Shown here piece after piece: positions 17,890-28,295 of a DNA stretch of 64,000 nt (position 1 is its first letter; the number at the start of each line of letters is the position of its first letter). The stretch lies in the NCBI RefSeq assembly GCF_009193325.2, contig NZ_CP059856.1, forward strand, positions 5,022,001 to 5,086,000. The letters are read 5' to 3'. A model generated the notes under the pieces. The model ran no database searches and was not told where the DNA came from. It saw only the letters and a list, made by a program, of their open reading frames with translations. Position numbers and translations under genes: made by a program. Source of the stretch: Bacteroides zhangwenhongii (GTDB lineage Bacteria; Bacteroidota; Bacteroidia; Bacteroidales; Bacteroidaceae).

Positions 17890-19518
17890 TTAAAGAAATC
17901 CCGGTTTGGTGAAATAGAATCCATTCGCATTCAACCATTTAACATGCCATTTCAGGCGATTGGTAAAATCAATCCAGTTACGGCTACTTCCCCACGCCAA
18001 CTCCGAAAATGCTTGAAGAGAGGGAAACACGTGCTGACCAAACTTCCGTTCATTAGGAATCATCTCCGTCCATACACAAGCCTGGAAACCTAATACATTT
18101 TGCTTCACGATGCCGGGAAACTGGGGTTCGAACTCGAAGTTATACAAAGAGCTTAATCCTTCGTCTGAAGGCGTTGCACTCAAATAGAAACGGGACCATT
18201 CCATGAATATAATCGGATAACCTTTCTGGGTAATCTTTCCCGGCTGATCGGGCAGCCAGTCACGCCAATAAGTATAAATCAAATCCTGCGGCTCTTTTTC
18301 AAGAAAAGCATCGTCCCATCCCATCACTTTCTTGCCTTTACCCTTCACATAGCTTGTCATGATCTTCACAAAACGGTTTTGCAGTTCATCCACTTTCTGA
18401 TAACCTTCCTGCTGCATCAATCGCTGACAAACTTCACACTGTTCCCAGTTATCTTTCTCCACTTCATCAGCTCCGATATGGAAATATTCCGAAGGGAAAA
18501 TCTCGACCATCTCATCAATGATGGACTGCACAAACTGATAGTTCTCCGGACGCGAGGGACAGATAGGATAAGAGAATTCTTCTCCCCATCCGGCTTCTCC
18601 CGTGCACGACAACTCGGGATAGACTTTGATAGCCGCCGAGAAATGACCTGGCATGTCAATTTCGGGTACAATATCGATACCTCTTTCCAACGCATAGCTT
18701 ACCAAACCTTTCATCTCTTCCTGCGTATAATGACCGCCATATTGAGAACCGTTTCTCACGAAACGGGGATCTATCTCATAGTTATAATCCTGTTGGGAAA
18801 GTTCTACGCATCTCTTGTCATATTCGTCAAAGTCGCGCCAGCTGCCTTCCTGCGTCAGCAATGGGTATTTTTTCACTTCAATGCGCCAACCCTGATCGTC
18901 CGTCAGATGCAAGTGAAGCTTGTTTATCTTGTAGAAAGACAAACAGTCTATCACCTTTTTCAGATAATCAACCGTAAACATGTGGCGGACTACATCGATA
19001 TGAAATCCGCGCCAATCATATTTGGGAGCATCTTTTATATCGACCATCGGAAGATATTTAGCACTTCCGGAAGTGAAGAAATTTGCTTGTTCGAGCGCTT
19101 GTCTCAATGTCTGGATTCCCCAGAGAAGTCCGGTTTCCGTTGAATAATAAACGCAGGCTCCCTCTTTGGTAACGGTGAGCCGATAAGCCTCTTTTGCCAA
19201 ATCCGATTCCTGTTTCACACGGATAAAGGCACGATCGTTGGAGGCATCACTGACGGAAAGAGAAAGTTTCTCTTCCAGGGTGGATTTCAACAGTTGCGAC
19301 GTGGAAGCCGGAATGTTCTGGCTGACTGTTACATTCTGCGGAAGAGAGACAACCGATTCTTTATAATCGACTCTTTCCGGCAAAGGCATCACCGACAGGC
19401 GGGTGGGCACTCGCTCCGGGTAGTTCCCGTTATCATTATCATTGCACGACAACGATGTGATCGCACCTATTCCCAACAAGAATAATATTCCGGTTCTTTT
19501 TATCTTATCATAGTTCAT
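17890..19518 (-). CDS. Beta-N-acetylhexosaminidase, GH20, surface-type lipoprotein
   Basis: Exo-acting glycosidase releasing terminal beta-GlcNAc or beta-GalNAc by substrate-assisted catalysis. The 542-residue protein has a lipoprotein signal with Cys25 followed by NDNDNGN, an acidic stretch that fits the Bacteroidota surface-export signal. It has a GH20 N-terminal alpha/beta domain (about 38-155) and a TIM barrel (about 165-520). The catalytic Asp-Glu pair is D351-E352 in FHIGADEVEKDNW; other family motifs are WRGFHIDVVRH, KLHLHLTDDQGWRIE and DIVPEIDMPGH. It is shorter than the neighbouring GH20 and lacks the C-terminal chitobiase-type domain. It probably acts outside the cell on host N-acetylhexosamine-capped glycans. 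Confidence 0.96.
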   Translation of the reverse strand: MNYDKIKRTGILFLLGIGAITSLSCNDNDNGNYPERVPTRLSVMPLPERVDYKESVVSLPQNVTVSQNIPASTSQLLKSTLEEKLSLSVSDASNDRAFIRVKQESDLAKEAYRLTVTKEGACVYYSTETGLLWGIQTLRQALEQANFFTSGSAKYLPMVDIKDAPKYDWRGFHIDVVRHMFTVDYLKKVIDCLSFYKINKLHLHLTDDQGWRIEVKKYPLLTQEGSWRDFDEYDKRCVELSQQDYNYEIDPRFVRNGSQYGGHYTQEEMKGLVSYALERGIDIVPEIDMPGHFSAAIKVYPELSCTGEAGWGEEFSYPICPSRPENYQFVQSIIDEMVEIFPSEYFHIGADEVEKDNWEQCEVCQRLMQQEGYQKVDELQNRFVKIMTSYVKGKGKKVMGWDDAFLEKEPQDLIYTYWRDWLPDQPGKITQKGYPIIFMEWSRFYLSATPSDEGLSSLYNFEFEPQFPGIVKQNVLGFQACVWTEMIPNERKFGQHVFPSLQAFSELAWGSSRNWIDFTNRLKWHVKWLNANGFYFTKPGFL

Positions 19519-19538
19519 AACTTATCTACTTTTGTGGA

Positions 19539-22076
19539 TTAATCTACTTTGAGAGTGCTTGTCACACTCTCTTTATTTAAATAAAACAGTTTCGCTTTCA
19601 CAACGGAAGCATCACAGGCTACGGGAGCTTTCCAAAGTTCCGAACGAAGGGTCGGTTCCGTGCCATCGGTCGTATAGCGTATTTCACCTCCCCGGATAGG
19701 AGTACTGGCGTGGAGTTGCCCTTCTTTGATGCAAAGTCCGGGATGAGGTAAACGGAAATTGATACTTCGGGACGCCCAGTGAGGCATTTCTTTCTCACTC
19801 ACTTTGGAGTAGAACAGACCCAGTTCTTTATTGAAAGCCTGACGTTCTTTCTCTCCTGCTAAAGTGCTCCAGGCGGGAAAAGCATTCCAACCGCGTTCCA
19901 CCAATCCGAGGATTTTGGGGAAGGTGTAATATTCCACCCATTCAAAATCACGGATGGTTTCAGCAAATAATTGTGCCTGCACTCCCTGGATATATTCCTT
20001 TCCGAAAGCGGTCAAAGTCGTTTTTCCCTTTCCCGCGATGTCCGGATCGACCGGATTGCCTGCCATATCGGTACGCGAAGAACGATAAATGCTATATGGA
20101 AGCATGGAGAATCCCTTGGACTCGTCGACATATCCCGCCCACGAAAGACCTCTTTCGTCGGGATGAGCGTCATAGGCCAAATCCAGATAGAAATTGTTCA
20201 CGTTGCAGAGAATCACCGGATATCCTTTGTTGGCTATCTGGTAAGGTATTTCATCCGCTTCCCATTCAGGAACCGTATTCCAGCAATACACTCCTGCTGC
20301 AAGTTGGTTCAAATGCCGATCGGTTGTTTCCGGATGTCCCAACGCTACTTCCTGCCAGCCGCTGAATTGCAAATGATGTTGTTGCAGATAGTCTGCCATC
20401 TTCGTAATATAGTATTCAGACAGTTCGTGGGCACTTGTCATCCCGTGTTCATCCATAAACGTCCGGCAGACAGGAGAACCCATCCAGGCTCCTTCGGGTA
20501 CTTCATCGCCACCTAAATGAATCGTAGTCAAAGGTACCTCCGCTTCCTCATACATGGCTATCAACTCACGAATCACTTTTTCCATAAACCGGTATGTAGA
20601 AGGCAATGCTACATTTATGACATTATCCGTATAAGACTGCGCGGAAACATAACGGGAAGTGTCTTGTGCGTCACTTAATAAATATTCGTTGGCCTTTTCA
20701 GGGGCAGTATTCACATACTTATGATAGCGCGCTTTCATGGACACGATTGCCGCACGGGCATGTCCCGGAGACTCAATCTCCGGAATCACACGCACATGTC
20801 TTTGAGCTGCATAACGCAGTAAATCGATAAATTCTTCACGGGTGTAATATCCGTTGCCGGAGGTAGCTGCAGACGGATCATAGTTGCCATCGTAGCCCGG
20901 ATATAAACATTCCAGTTCATCCGTGGTATGTCCCCGGCGTGCGCCGACCGATGTCAATTCTTCCAGGCCGGGAATCTCCAGACGCCAGCCTTCATCATCC
21001 GAAAAATGGAAATGCAGTACGTTCAGTTTATAAGAAGATATTACATCTACCAGCTTTTTCAGATATTCAACAGTCGTAAAGTTCCTGGCAATATCGAGCA
21101 TTTGCCCACGATACGGCAAATCGGGATAATCACGGATGGAGAGAGCTTCCAAACGAAACGGCTTTTCCTGACCTTTCAACAGGGAGAGCAAGGTTTGCGT
21201 CCCATTGAAAATGCCATGTGAAGTGGAAGCTGAAATATTTATCAGCCCGTTTCCCGTATCAATCCGATAATATTCGCCGTTCACTGCTGTTTCCCGTTCC
21301 GGCAAATAATCCAGATGAACTGTTACCGGTGCTTCGGATACAACTTCCAGGCCATGGATGGTTGCCAGCTTTTCTTTCAATAATTCAGCTTCGTTGGCAA
21401 AATCGGGATGGAAAGTCAGTTTTACTTTATTTTCTATAGCAAAACCCTCTTTGCCGATAGCCGGTACCGCTTCTTTCACTGACGGAAAAATATCTGTTTG
21501 CTGCAACTGGGCTGTAGTCTCCAACGCCAAATTCGAAGCATATATCTTATCAGGTGCGGGATACCAGTCTTCTGTCTCCATTCCTTTCAACGGCTGTATG
21601 GTCAGTCCGACAGGCAAAGGAATACCTTGTTTACTGCCTGACTGACTCACCCAGTAAGTGCCTTCGGGAGCATGTGACATTTTTTTCAATCCGTTGGTAC
21701 AACAGAATTTGACGGTCAGCGAATCTCCCGGAGCCAGTGATTGAAAATTTTCTGCCGGATACATCCGGAAGAAGTTCGCATTCACCACTTCCACTTTGAC
21801 CGGAGCAGACTCTTCCTGCAGAATCTCACGAGGCAGCTGCGAATAATAGATGATCCAATCCTTTCCTAAAGGAACATCTGAGATGTTCTTCAGGACAAAT
21901 GAATTCTCATAGTAACCGGGCTGTACTTCCACAGCTCCCATCTTCCAAGTCAATGACATGGGGGCTTTCGCCCCGTCAGTCGATTTACAACCGGAAATGA
22001 CCAGCAGGAGGCACAGACTTCCCCATATTGTATATAGCATATTTCTCATAGGCTTTCCTGTTTTTCTAGATATCAT
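19539..22076 (-). CDS. Beta-N-acetylhexosaminidase, GH20, multidomain lipoprotein
   Basis: 845-residue GH20 enzyme. The lipoprotein signal has Cys30 followed by KSTDGAK, without a strong acidic run, so a periplasmic site is more likely than for its neighbour. Domains in order: CHB_HEX-like carbohydrate-binding N-domain (about 40-160), GH20 domain 2 (about 180-305), catalytic barrel (about 320-745) and a C-terminal chitobiase-type domain (about 770-845: IRYTTDGTEPTLRSELW). The catalytic pair is D524-E525 in IHLGGDEVPEGAW. The start is uncertain: the Met at codon 11 (22046) gives a cleaner signal peptide (MRNMLYTIWG). It is 20 bases upstream of the second GH20 gene, so the two are cotranscribed. 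Confidence 0.95.
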   Translation of the reverse strand: MISRKTGKPMRNMLYTIWGSLCLLLVISGCKSTDGAKAPMSLTWKMGAVEVQPGYYENSFVLKNISDVPLGKDWIIYYSQLPREILQEESAPVKVEVVNANFFRMYPAENFQSLAPGDSLTVKFCCTNGLKKMSHAPEGTYWVSQSGSKQGIPLPVGLTIQPLKGMETEDWYPAPDKIYASNLALETTAQLQQTDIFPSVKEAVPAIGKEGFAIENKVKLTFHPDFANEAELLKEKLATIHGLEVVSEAPVTVHLDYLPERETAVNGEYYRIDTGNGLINISASTSHGIFNGTQTLLSLLKGQEKPFRLEALSIRDYPDLPYRGQMLDIARNFTTVEYLKKLVDVISSYKLNVLHFHFSDDEGWRLEIPGLEELTSVGARRGHTTDELECLYPGYDGNYDPSAATSGNGYYTREEFIDLLRYAAQRHVRVIPEIESPGHARAAIVSMKARYHKYVNTAPEKANEYLLSDAQDTSRYVSAQSYTDNVINVALPSTYRFMEKVIRELIAMYEEAEVPLTTIHLGGDEVPEGAWMGSPVCRTFMDEHGMTSAHELSEYYITKMADYLQQHHLQFSGWQEVALGHPETTDRHLNQLAAGVYCWNTVPEWEADEIPYQIANKGYPVILCNVNNFYLDLAYDAHPDERGLSWAGYVDESKGFSMLPYSIYRSSRTDMAGNPVDPDIAGKGKTTLTAFGKEYIQGVQAQLFAETIRDFEWVEYYTFPKILGLVERGWNAFPAWSTLAGEKERQAFNKELGLFYSKVSEKEMPHWASRSINFRLPHPGLCIKEGQLHASTPIRGGEIRYTTDGTEPTLRSELWKAPVACDASVVKAKLFYLNKESVTSTLKVD

Positions 22077-22087
22077 TCTTTTAGGTA

Positions 22088-23470
22088 TTAATCACTCAAT
22101 CGTTCGATGTGCAAAGTTTCTTTGCCTACTCCCTGCGAGGCGTCGAAAGTCAGACGATAATAGCCGGGAACGAAACCGTCGCCACTCGTTATTCCATTGG
22201 AACCAGACAGTTCAATTCCATCCGTATCGCCGGACAATGAACCCTCTTGCAGTAGCATGCCTTTATCTTTATTCCATTGCAAATCGCTGTAAATTTCAAT
22301 TTCGAAGGATTCCCATTCATGAGTGTTACTCAAATACACGGTGGTCTGGTATTTCTGTTCACCGATTGGCACAATATATCCTAACTGTGATATGTCTTCC
22401 AAATTCCAGCCTCCACTATTATATGCTTCATTCCAAACGGGTGCGCATGTAAATCCATGTCCTACCAGCCAGAAGCAAGTGGGAGCCGTATCACCCATCC
22501 GTGCCACCCAGATATAATTATACTTAGAAGAATAATAAATCTCCCAGGTCCCTGATTTGCGCAAGAAGGTAAACTTGCCATTATCCGGATTATAGCTAAA
22601 GAAGTCGCGATTGTAAGCGTGTTCCACATCTTCAAATCCACTCATTTCGAACTCTTCCCCCTGCGTAAAGCTAATCTGTGCACGGAAAAATCCCTCACTG
22701 GCTATCAACTCGGTTTCTTTAATTTTCAGGTTCTTTTGGTAGCCGACTACTCCCAATTCAAAAGTCATCACATTGAAAGTGATTTGTTCGACAAACCAAT
22801 CCCGGTAATCAAAAGCAAAGCTGGGTCCCGACGCTTCAATAAGGACTGCCGTATTGCTTGCTTCAGCAGCTCCCCAAATCAGTTTTGCATCGTCCAATGA
22901 TGCTGCGGTAGAGATCTTTCCGGATAATTCCATCGGATAACCCTCTTCCGAATCGGAAACTTCCGTGAGGTACAGGTAAGGATTGTCCTCACTCCGGTTC
23001 ATTTCTACCACCTCACCGTTATAGTGAAGATAAAGCACTTCGGGAATCTGCGGACGGGTTATATGGAAATCAAATGTTTGAGTGACTTCACTACCTTCCA
23101 CATTAATGGCTGTCAGAATCACCTTCGCTTCCTGATTCTCTTCAAGTCCGGCTTCAAACGGGATATAAATCCCTTTTTCAACAATCGAAACATCAGTGCC
23201 TTTCGTACGGATCGACTGCGAACTGACCAAAGTTTCACCTGTCATCAATTTCACTTCCAGCGTAGACAAAGGAGTCTGCGGATCGTGAATCTTCACAGAA
23301 AAATAAAGAGAATCGGCAGCAGGTGTCTGATCGGTAGTTGAGAATTGCAGTTCCGATATTTCGGGACACGAATATGGATACGTCACCCGGCCATCTTCTT
23401 CGCTGCATGAAGCCAGCCAACAAACAGTCAGCCCCAGCAGCCATAAAAACAGATTATTGTGTTTCATCAT
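22088..23470 (-). CDS. SusE/SusF-like outer-membrane lipoprotein (PUL B)
   Basis: Surface glycan-binding protein candidate, 460 residues. The lipoprotein signal carries Cys22 followed by SEEDG, a clear surface-export signal. The body is all-beta: a SusE-type Ig-like N-domain (about 35-135), a middle region, and a C-terminal region (about 325-460: DTAPTCFWLVGHGFTCAPVW) with an aromatic-rich pattern like carbohydrate-binding modules. It sits directly after susD and before the GH20 genes, the normal place for SusE/F or other surface glycan-binding proteins. Sequence in this class diverges quickly, so the assignment rests on position and general pattern. Confidence 0.8.
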   Translation of the reverse strand: MMKHNNLFLWLLGLTVCWLASCSEEDGRVTYPYSCPEISELQFSTTDQTPAADSLYFSVKIHDPQTPLSTLEVKLMTGETLVSSQSIRTKGTDVSIVEKGIYIPFEAGLEENQEAKVILTAINVEGSEVTQTFDFHITRPQIPEVLYLHYNGEVVEMNRSEDNPYLYLTEVSDSEEGYPMELSGKISTAASLDDAKLIWGAAEASNTAVLIEASGPSFAFDYRDWFVEQITFNVMTFELGVVGYQKNLKIKETELIASEGFFRAQISFTQGEEFEMSGFEDVEHAYNRDFFSYNPDNGKFTFLRKSGTWEIYYSSKYNYIWVARMGDTAPTCFWLVGHGFTCAPVWNEAYNSGGWNLEDISQLGYIVPIGEQKYQTTVYLSNTHEWESFEIEIYSDLQWNKDKGMLLQEGSLSGDTDGIELSGSNGITSGDGFVPGYYRLTFDASQGVGKETLHIERLSD

Positions 23471-23503
23471 TTTTTCTTTTAAAGTTTTACGTTCCTCTTT
23501 TCA

Positions 23504-24979
23504 TTAATAGCCTTCATTTTGAGTCAGATTGGTGTTCTTATCTTTCTCTCCTTGAGGAATCGGCCACAACTGCCGAAAAGCCTGCAAACCTGCAAACAGC
23601 AATCTGCCGTCTTTGTCTTTATGCTTCTGCATCACTTCCAGCAAACGATTATTGCGTACCAGGTCGAACCAGCGCTGACCTTCCATATACAACTCTAATT
23701 GGCGTTCGTTCTCTACCGCCAGACGTCCTCTAGCCTGCCCCATATTTTCATCTAAAGAAGAAGGAGCAAAACCGGCACGTTCTCTAATGCTGTTTACAAT
23801 CCGGATGGCTTCCGGGGTGCGGTCCAACTCTACCAGTGCTTCGGCTTTCAACAGCAGTATATCTGCCAACCGCATCAAAATGATATTGGAAGTCTTCTCG
23901 CGAATCTTATAAGACAACGGGTAACTGTCTGCCGGCCAATAGGTATCATAAGGCACTGATTTCCAAAGAATACTGGATGCATAACGGGTATCTTTCTCTT
24001 TGTCAAATTTAGCAACCAGATCATGAGTAGGTGTACAATAACGTCGCCAGGTTACTGATCCGTCATCTTCTTTCAGCAATACCCAGTAAGCCCAGTTGGG
24101 TGCATCGGAGGTGTAATAGACTTCGAAGATGCTTTCTGAAGAAAATTTCTTATCGGGTTGCCACAACTCGTCAAAATTACTGACCAGCGTATAGCCTTCT
24201 GCTATTACTTTGTCACAAGCCTCAACCACTTTGGTATAGTCGCGTGTTGATTTCTCCCCTCTCGTTGCTAACACTTTGGCACGTAAAGCATAGGCTGCTC
24301 CCTTGGTTGCCTGGAAAATTCCTTTATTCTTGCTTACCAGGTAACGAATGGTATTTTCTTCATTCAGGTCGTCCAGGATCTGGTCATATATTTTATCTGT
24401 GGCAGAACGTTCCGGATACATCACCGGATACCATTTATCGAGGTTTTCGGCTGTAATGGTCGGAATCAAATCCAGCACCATCGGGGCATCACCCCATAAA
24501 CGGACAATATCAAAATACGCCCATGCCCGCAAGAACTTGGCTTCTGCAATAACACGATTACGTTCTTCTGCTACGGTAGAAGTAGGATCCATCATCTTCG
24601 TATTTTCAATTACACTGGTTGCAGTGCCCGCCATCGAATAATACTGTGACCAGACCAGTTCTACTTTATAATTGGTAGAGGTCAGTTTCAACAAATCAAA
24701 CTCCTGTTCGGCCACACCATCTCCGCCGATATAACAATTATCGGACTGCACATCTCCAATAGTATAATTTTCCGACTGGAATATATCTGCTTTAAAACTC
24801 TCATACGCACCCTGCAACTCGGCCTGTGCATCTGCCAGACTTCCATATTTAGACTCCTGATCTTCCGTTCCGGTACCTTCCTGCATAAAATCCGATTGCG
24901 GTTTCTCATCTAGGAAACTACTGCATGAAACGACTAATGTACAGAGTACGACATACACTAAATTTATTATGTTTTTCAT
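23504..24979 (-). CDS. SusD-like surface lipoprotein (PUL B)
   Basis: Surface ligand-binding lid for the PUL B transporter, 491 residues. The lipoprotein signal has Cys19 followed by SSFLDEKPQSD, the standard SusD opening. TPR-like helices include ERNRVIAEAKFLRAWAYFDI and ATKGAAYALRAKVLATRGE; the C-terminal motif AVENERQLELYMEGQRWFDL is the family hallmark, and the protein ends with the usual LTQNEGY. It is 11 bases downstream of susC and followed by the SusE/F-like gene. Confidence 0.96.
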   Translation of the reverse strand: MKNIINLVYVVLCTLVVSCSSFLDEKPQSDFMQEGTGTEDQESKYGSLADAQAELQGAYESFKADIFQSENYTIGDVQSDNCYIGGDGVAEQEFDLLKLTSTNYKVELVWSQYYSMAGTATSVIENTKMMDPTSTVAEERNRVIAEAKFLRAWAYFDIVRLWGDAPMVLDLIPTITAENLDKWYPVMYPERSATDKIYDQILDDLNEENTIRYLVSKNKGIFQATKGAAYALRAKVLATRGEKSTRDYTKVVEACDKVIAEGYTLVSNFDELWQPDKKFSSESIFEVYYTSDAPNWAYWVLLKEDDGSVTWRRYCTPTHDLVAKFDKEKDTRYASSILWKSVPYDTYWPADSYPLSYKIREKTSNIILMRLADILLLKAEALVELDRTPEAIRIVNSIRERAGFAPSSLDENMGQARGRLAVENERQLELYMEGQRWFDLVRNNRLLEVMQKHKDKDGRLLFAGLQAFRQLWPIPQGEKDKNTNLTQNEGY

Positions 24980-24990
24980 TTTTGCAGCTA

Positions 24991-27900
24991 TTAAAATTCA
25001 ACATTCAAACCAAAAATTACCGCCCTCGATTGAGGATAAGTACCATAGTCCACCCCTTGAGCAACGGAGTCTCCGCCAAAAGCATTTACTTCAGGATCGT
25101 ATCCTTTGTATTTTGTCAGTGTGAAGAGATTCTGTCCGGTGACGTAAGCCTGCAATCTGGACAGATGTATCTTATTCAACCATTTCTTAGGAAAATTATA
25201 GGATAAAGTGACTGTTTTCAGGCGCAGATAAGATCCATCTTCTACAAAACGGGAGGAGTTATGATTATTCTCTGTATTACCAACGCGGGGGACATTGGTA
25301 ATCATACCCGGTCGTTTCCAACGATCCAACACACGAACCGACTGGTTTCTAAAGTCTGTCATGCCTTCCATATCAATACGCGATGCATTAAAAATCTTAT
25401 TGCCCTGACTTCCCTGCAAGAATACAGACAGGTCGAAACCGGCATACGAAAATGTATTCGTCATACCGTAAATGAACTTGGGCTGGGCATTTCCCAAAGT
25501 AGTGCGATCTTCCGGATCGATAAAACCGTTACCATTCAAGTCACGATAGATAATATCTCCGGTTTCCGGATCAACGCCTTCTGATATGTAACCAAAGAAT
25601 GTGCCTAACGGAAGACCTTCTTTCAGGATGACGGCTTTCTCCTTGGATTCGTACATTTCAGCATAATAATAGACTTTATTCAAACCGAGTTTCGTCAGCT
25701 TATTCCGGTTGAAAGATATATTGAAATCGGTATTCCACTGAAAGTTACCTTTAAAATTCTGAGAAGAGAGAGTGAACTCCATACCTTTATTCACCATCTC
25801 ACCGTCGTTTCTTGTCACACTGCTCGGCACCACATTCTCCGGCAGGCTGACTGTCAATAGTAAATCGGTGGTCTTTTTGTAGTAAGCATCAACCGAGAAG
25901 GATAAGCGGGAATCAAACATGGTCAGGTCGAGTCCCAGATTCCATTGGCTTGTTTTTTCCCAGGTCAGTTCTTTATTGGCTGCCGAGCCGGGTTTAATGG
26001 CAAGTCCCGGATATAAGTTTCCCTCCGAAACGGGCAGTTTACTGACGCTCATGGAAGCCATGTAAGCGTAGTTTCCAAAACCGCCTTGGTTACCATTCAT
26101 ACCCCATCCGGCACGTAATTTCAGGTCGGTAACAATGTCTTGCAAAGGTTGCATGAACTTTTCGCCTGAAATTCTCCAACCTGCAGAAACAGAAGGGAAA
26201 GTACCCCAACGATGTCCCGGGGCAAAACGAGAAGAACCGTCTGCACGGAAGTTAACCGTCAGTAAATAACGGCTGTCGTAATTGTAGGCTACACGACCCA
26301 GAAAAGAGGCCAGCGTCCATGCGGAAGCAGAAGAACCGCAAGCATCCTTATCTAGCTGATTGGCTGCACTGATGGAATGAATATCGGGATAAGACTCTGC
26401 CAGGTCGAAACCTGCCATCCACGAACCGTTATATTGTGCACGCTGCTGGGTAGCCCCTCCCAAAATAGAAAGGTTATGTTTATTGAATGAACAATCATAG
26501 GTCAGCAAGTTTTCAAAAAGCCATTCAAAGTTTCGCGAGAAACTCTCTTCCACACGTCCTTTTGTGCCCCGTCCGTCCGAAGTTGAAATCGGGTCCAGAT
26601 AGTAGTCCCAATGTTCATTGGTCAGTTCAATGCCAAAAGTGGTTTTAAACTTCAGTCCTTTGAATATGTCAACTGTGAAGCCGAGTGAACCATTTATATG
26701 GTCTGTATTCGTGTTACTATCTGCAGCATTGGCAGCCAGCGGATTCAGAATACGTGCACCGTAAGCCTGTTCGTCATATTCGTTCGGATCATACGGATTC
26801 CATTTCTGCATAAACGGAGGAGTATTCACAACGGATAAGATGGAACCGGCACGCAAAGAACTACGGCTTTCGTTCACCCATTGTCCGCCTGTATGCGAAT
26901 ATGCAAAATTGAGTGCCATCTTTAGCCATTTGGTCTGCTCACTATCCAGGTTTGCACGGAAATTATACCGATTGAAATGTGCTTTCTCCACGATACCCTG
27001 TTCGTCGGAATAACCTCCGGAAACAAAATATTGCAGTTTCTCGGTTCCATTTGCCACAGACAACTGATAGTTCTGATTGACACCCGTACCGAAGAATAAA
27101 TCAGTCCAGTCCACATAGCGCGTTTCACTTTCGGGGATATTGGGGGCAACATCCGAAACTGCTTTCAAGTCTTTCATCAAGTCTTTATATTGTTCTGTAT
27201 TCAACGCATCTATTTTTTTCCCTAATTTAGAGAAACCCACATAAGCACTCATTTTCACTTGCGGTGCACCGATCTTTCCTCTTTTAGTCGTAATCAACAC
27301 TACTCCGTTTGCCGCACGTGCTCCGTAAATAGCTGCCGATGAGGCATCTTTCAGAATTTGCATGCTTTCAATATCATTCGGACTGATATTCGAAATGTCA
27401 TCCGACGGCAAACCGTCCACCACATACAACGGTTCATTGGATGCCTGTACCGAAGTGGCTCCTCTCACCCGGATTGTCACTCCGGAACCCGGCATACCCG
27501 ACGGCTGTACAACCTGAATACCGGCTGCCTTTCCCTGAATAGCCTGTGCAGCTGTCATAATCGGACGTTCTTCAATATCTGCCGTGGAAACGACAGATAC
27601 CGCAGTCGTAATATCTTTCCGTTTCATAAAACCGTATCCCACTACAACTACCTCTTCCAATACCTGCGAATCTTCACTCAATGACACATTGTATACATTC
27701 TGCTTATTGACTGTATGAGATTGGGAGACATAACCGATATAGGAAAAGCTGACCTTTGCCCCCACAGGAGCCTCCAAAGAGAAACGACCGTTTATATCAG
27801 TAGCAGTTCCAATATTCTCTCCTTCCACTCTCACTGTGACACCAATCAAAGGTTCTCCCCTCCGGTCGGCCACAACACCGGTGATTGTTTTCTTATCGCC

Positions 27901-28233
27901 TTTCTGGGGGGCGTTCTGTTCACTTTTCAAAGTAAGCACCACTTGCTTACCCGATTCTATTTTATAACTAATAGATGATCCTTTGAAAACTTTTTCTAAA
28001 ACCGCATCAATACTTTCATTGTTCACTGTCAATGAAATTTTTTGATCCAATCCGGGAAGCTTATCCGTATAAAAGAAGCTGTAATCGGCCTTCTTTTCAA
28101 TCACTCGTATCGTCTGGCGTATCGTCTGATTCTTCACAGAGAAAGTGATCTGTGCACTTGCCTCTTGAGACACAAACAACAAGATACAACTGAACATAAC
28201 AAGCCTGAATATGATATGTAATTGTTTTCTCAT
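24991..28233 (-). CDS. SusC-like TonB-dependent transporter with STN domain (PUL B)
   Basis: Outer-membrane importer of 1,080 residues for the oligosaccharides handled by PUL B. Signal peptide (about 1-28), STN domain (about 30-105: TFSVKNQTIRQTIRVIEKKA), carboxypeptidase-like domain (about 114-195: ITGVVADRRGEPLIGVTVRV), plug (about 195-320: EEVVVVGYGFMKRKDITTAV; ILKDASSAAIYGARAANGVV) and barrel to the terminal Phe (GLNVEF). The STN domain links it to the FecR anti-sigma encoded upstream. The 226-base gap between the two genes holds signals for a divergent transcript, described separately. Confidence 0.97.
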   Translation of the reverse strand: MRKQLHIIFRLVMFSCILLFVSQEASAQITFSVKNQTIRQTIRVIEKKADYSFFYTDKLPGLDQKISLTVNNESIDAVLEKVFKGSSISYKIESGKQVVLTLKSEQNAPQKGDKKTITGVVADRRGEPLIGVTVRVEGENIGTATDINGRFSLEAPVGAKVSFSYIGYVSQSHTVNKQNVYNVSLSEDSQVLEEVVVVGYGFMKRKDITTAVSVVSTADIEERPIMTAAQAIQGKAAGIQVVQPSGMPGSGVTIRVRGATSVQASNEPLYVVDGLPSDDISNISPNDIESMQILKDASSAAIYGARAANGVVLITTKRGKIGAPQVKMSAYVGFSKLGKKIDALNTEQYKDLMKDLKAVSDVAPNIPESETRYVDWTDLFFGTGVNQNYQLSVANGTEKLQYFVSGGYSDEQGIVEKAHFNRYNFRANLDSEQTKWLKMALNFAYSHTGGQWVNESRSSLRAGSILSVVNTPPFMQKWNPYDPNEYDEQAYGARILNPLAANAADSNTNTDHINGSLGFTVDIFKGLKFKTTFGIELTNEHWDYYLDPISTSDGRGTKGRVEESFSRNFEWLFENLLTYDCSFNKHNLSILGGATQQRAQYNGSWMAGFDLAESYPDIHSISAANQLDKDACGSSASAWTLASFLGRVAYNYDSRYLLTVNFRADGSSRFAPGHRWGTFPSVSAGWRISGEKFMQPLQDIVTDLKLRAGWGMNGNQGGFGNYAYMASMSVSKLPVSEGNLYPGLAIKPGSAANKELTWEKTSQWNLGLDLTMFDSRLSFSVDAYYKKTTDLLLTVSLPENVVPSSVTRNDGEMVNKGMEFTLSSQNFKGNFQWNTDFNISFNRNKLTKLGLNKVYYYAEMYESKEKAVILKEGLPLGTFFGYISEGVDPETGDIIYRDLNGNGFIDPEDRTTLGNAQPKFIYGMTNTFSYAGFDLSVFLQGSQGNKIFNASRIDMEGMTDFRNQSVRVLDRWKRPGMITNVPRVGNTENNHNSSRFVEDGSYLRLKTVTLSYNFPKKWLNKIHLSRLQAYVTGQNLFTLTKYKGYDPEVNAFGGDSVAQGVDYGTYPQSRAVIFGLNVEF

Positions 28234-28295
28234 TAGTAATTAGCTTTAAATTCTTTAAAATATAAGTCTGAAAATTAGACTTTTTATTATCTTTG

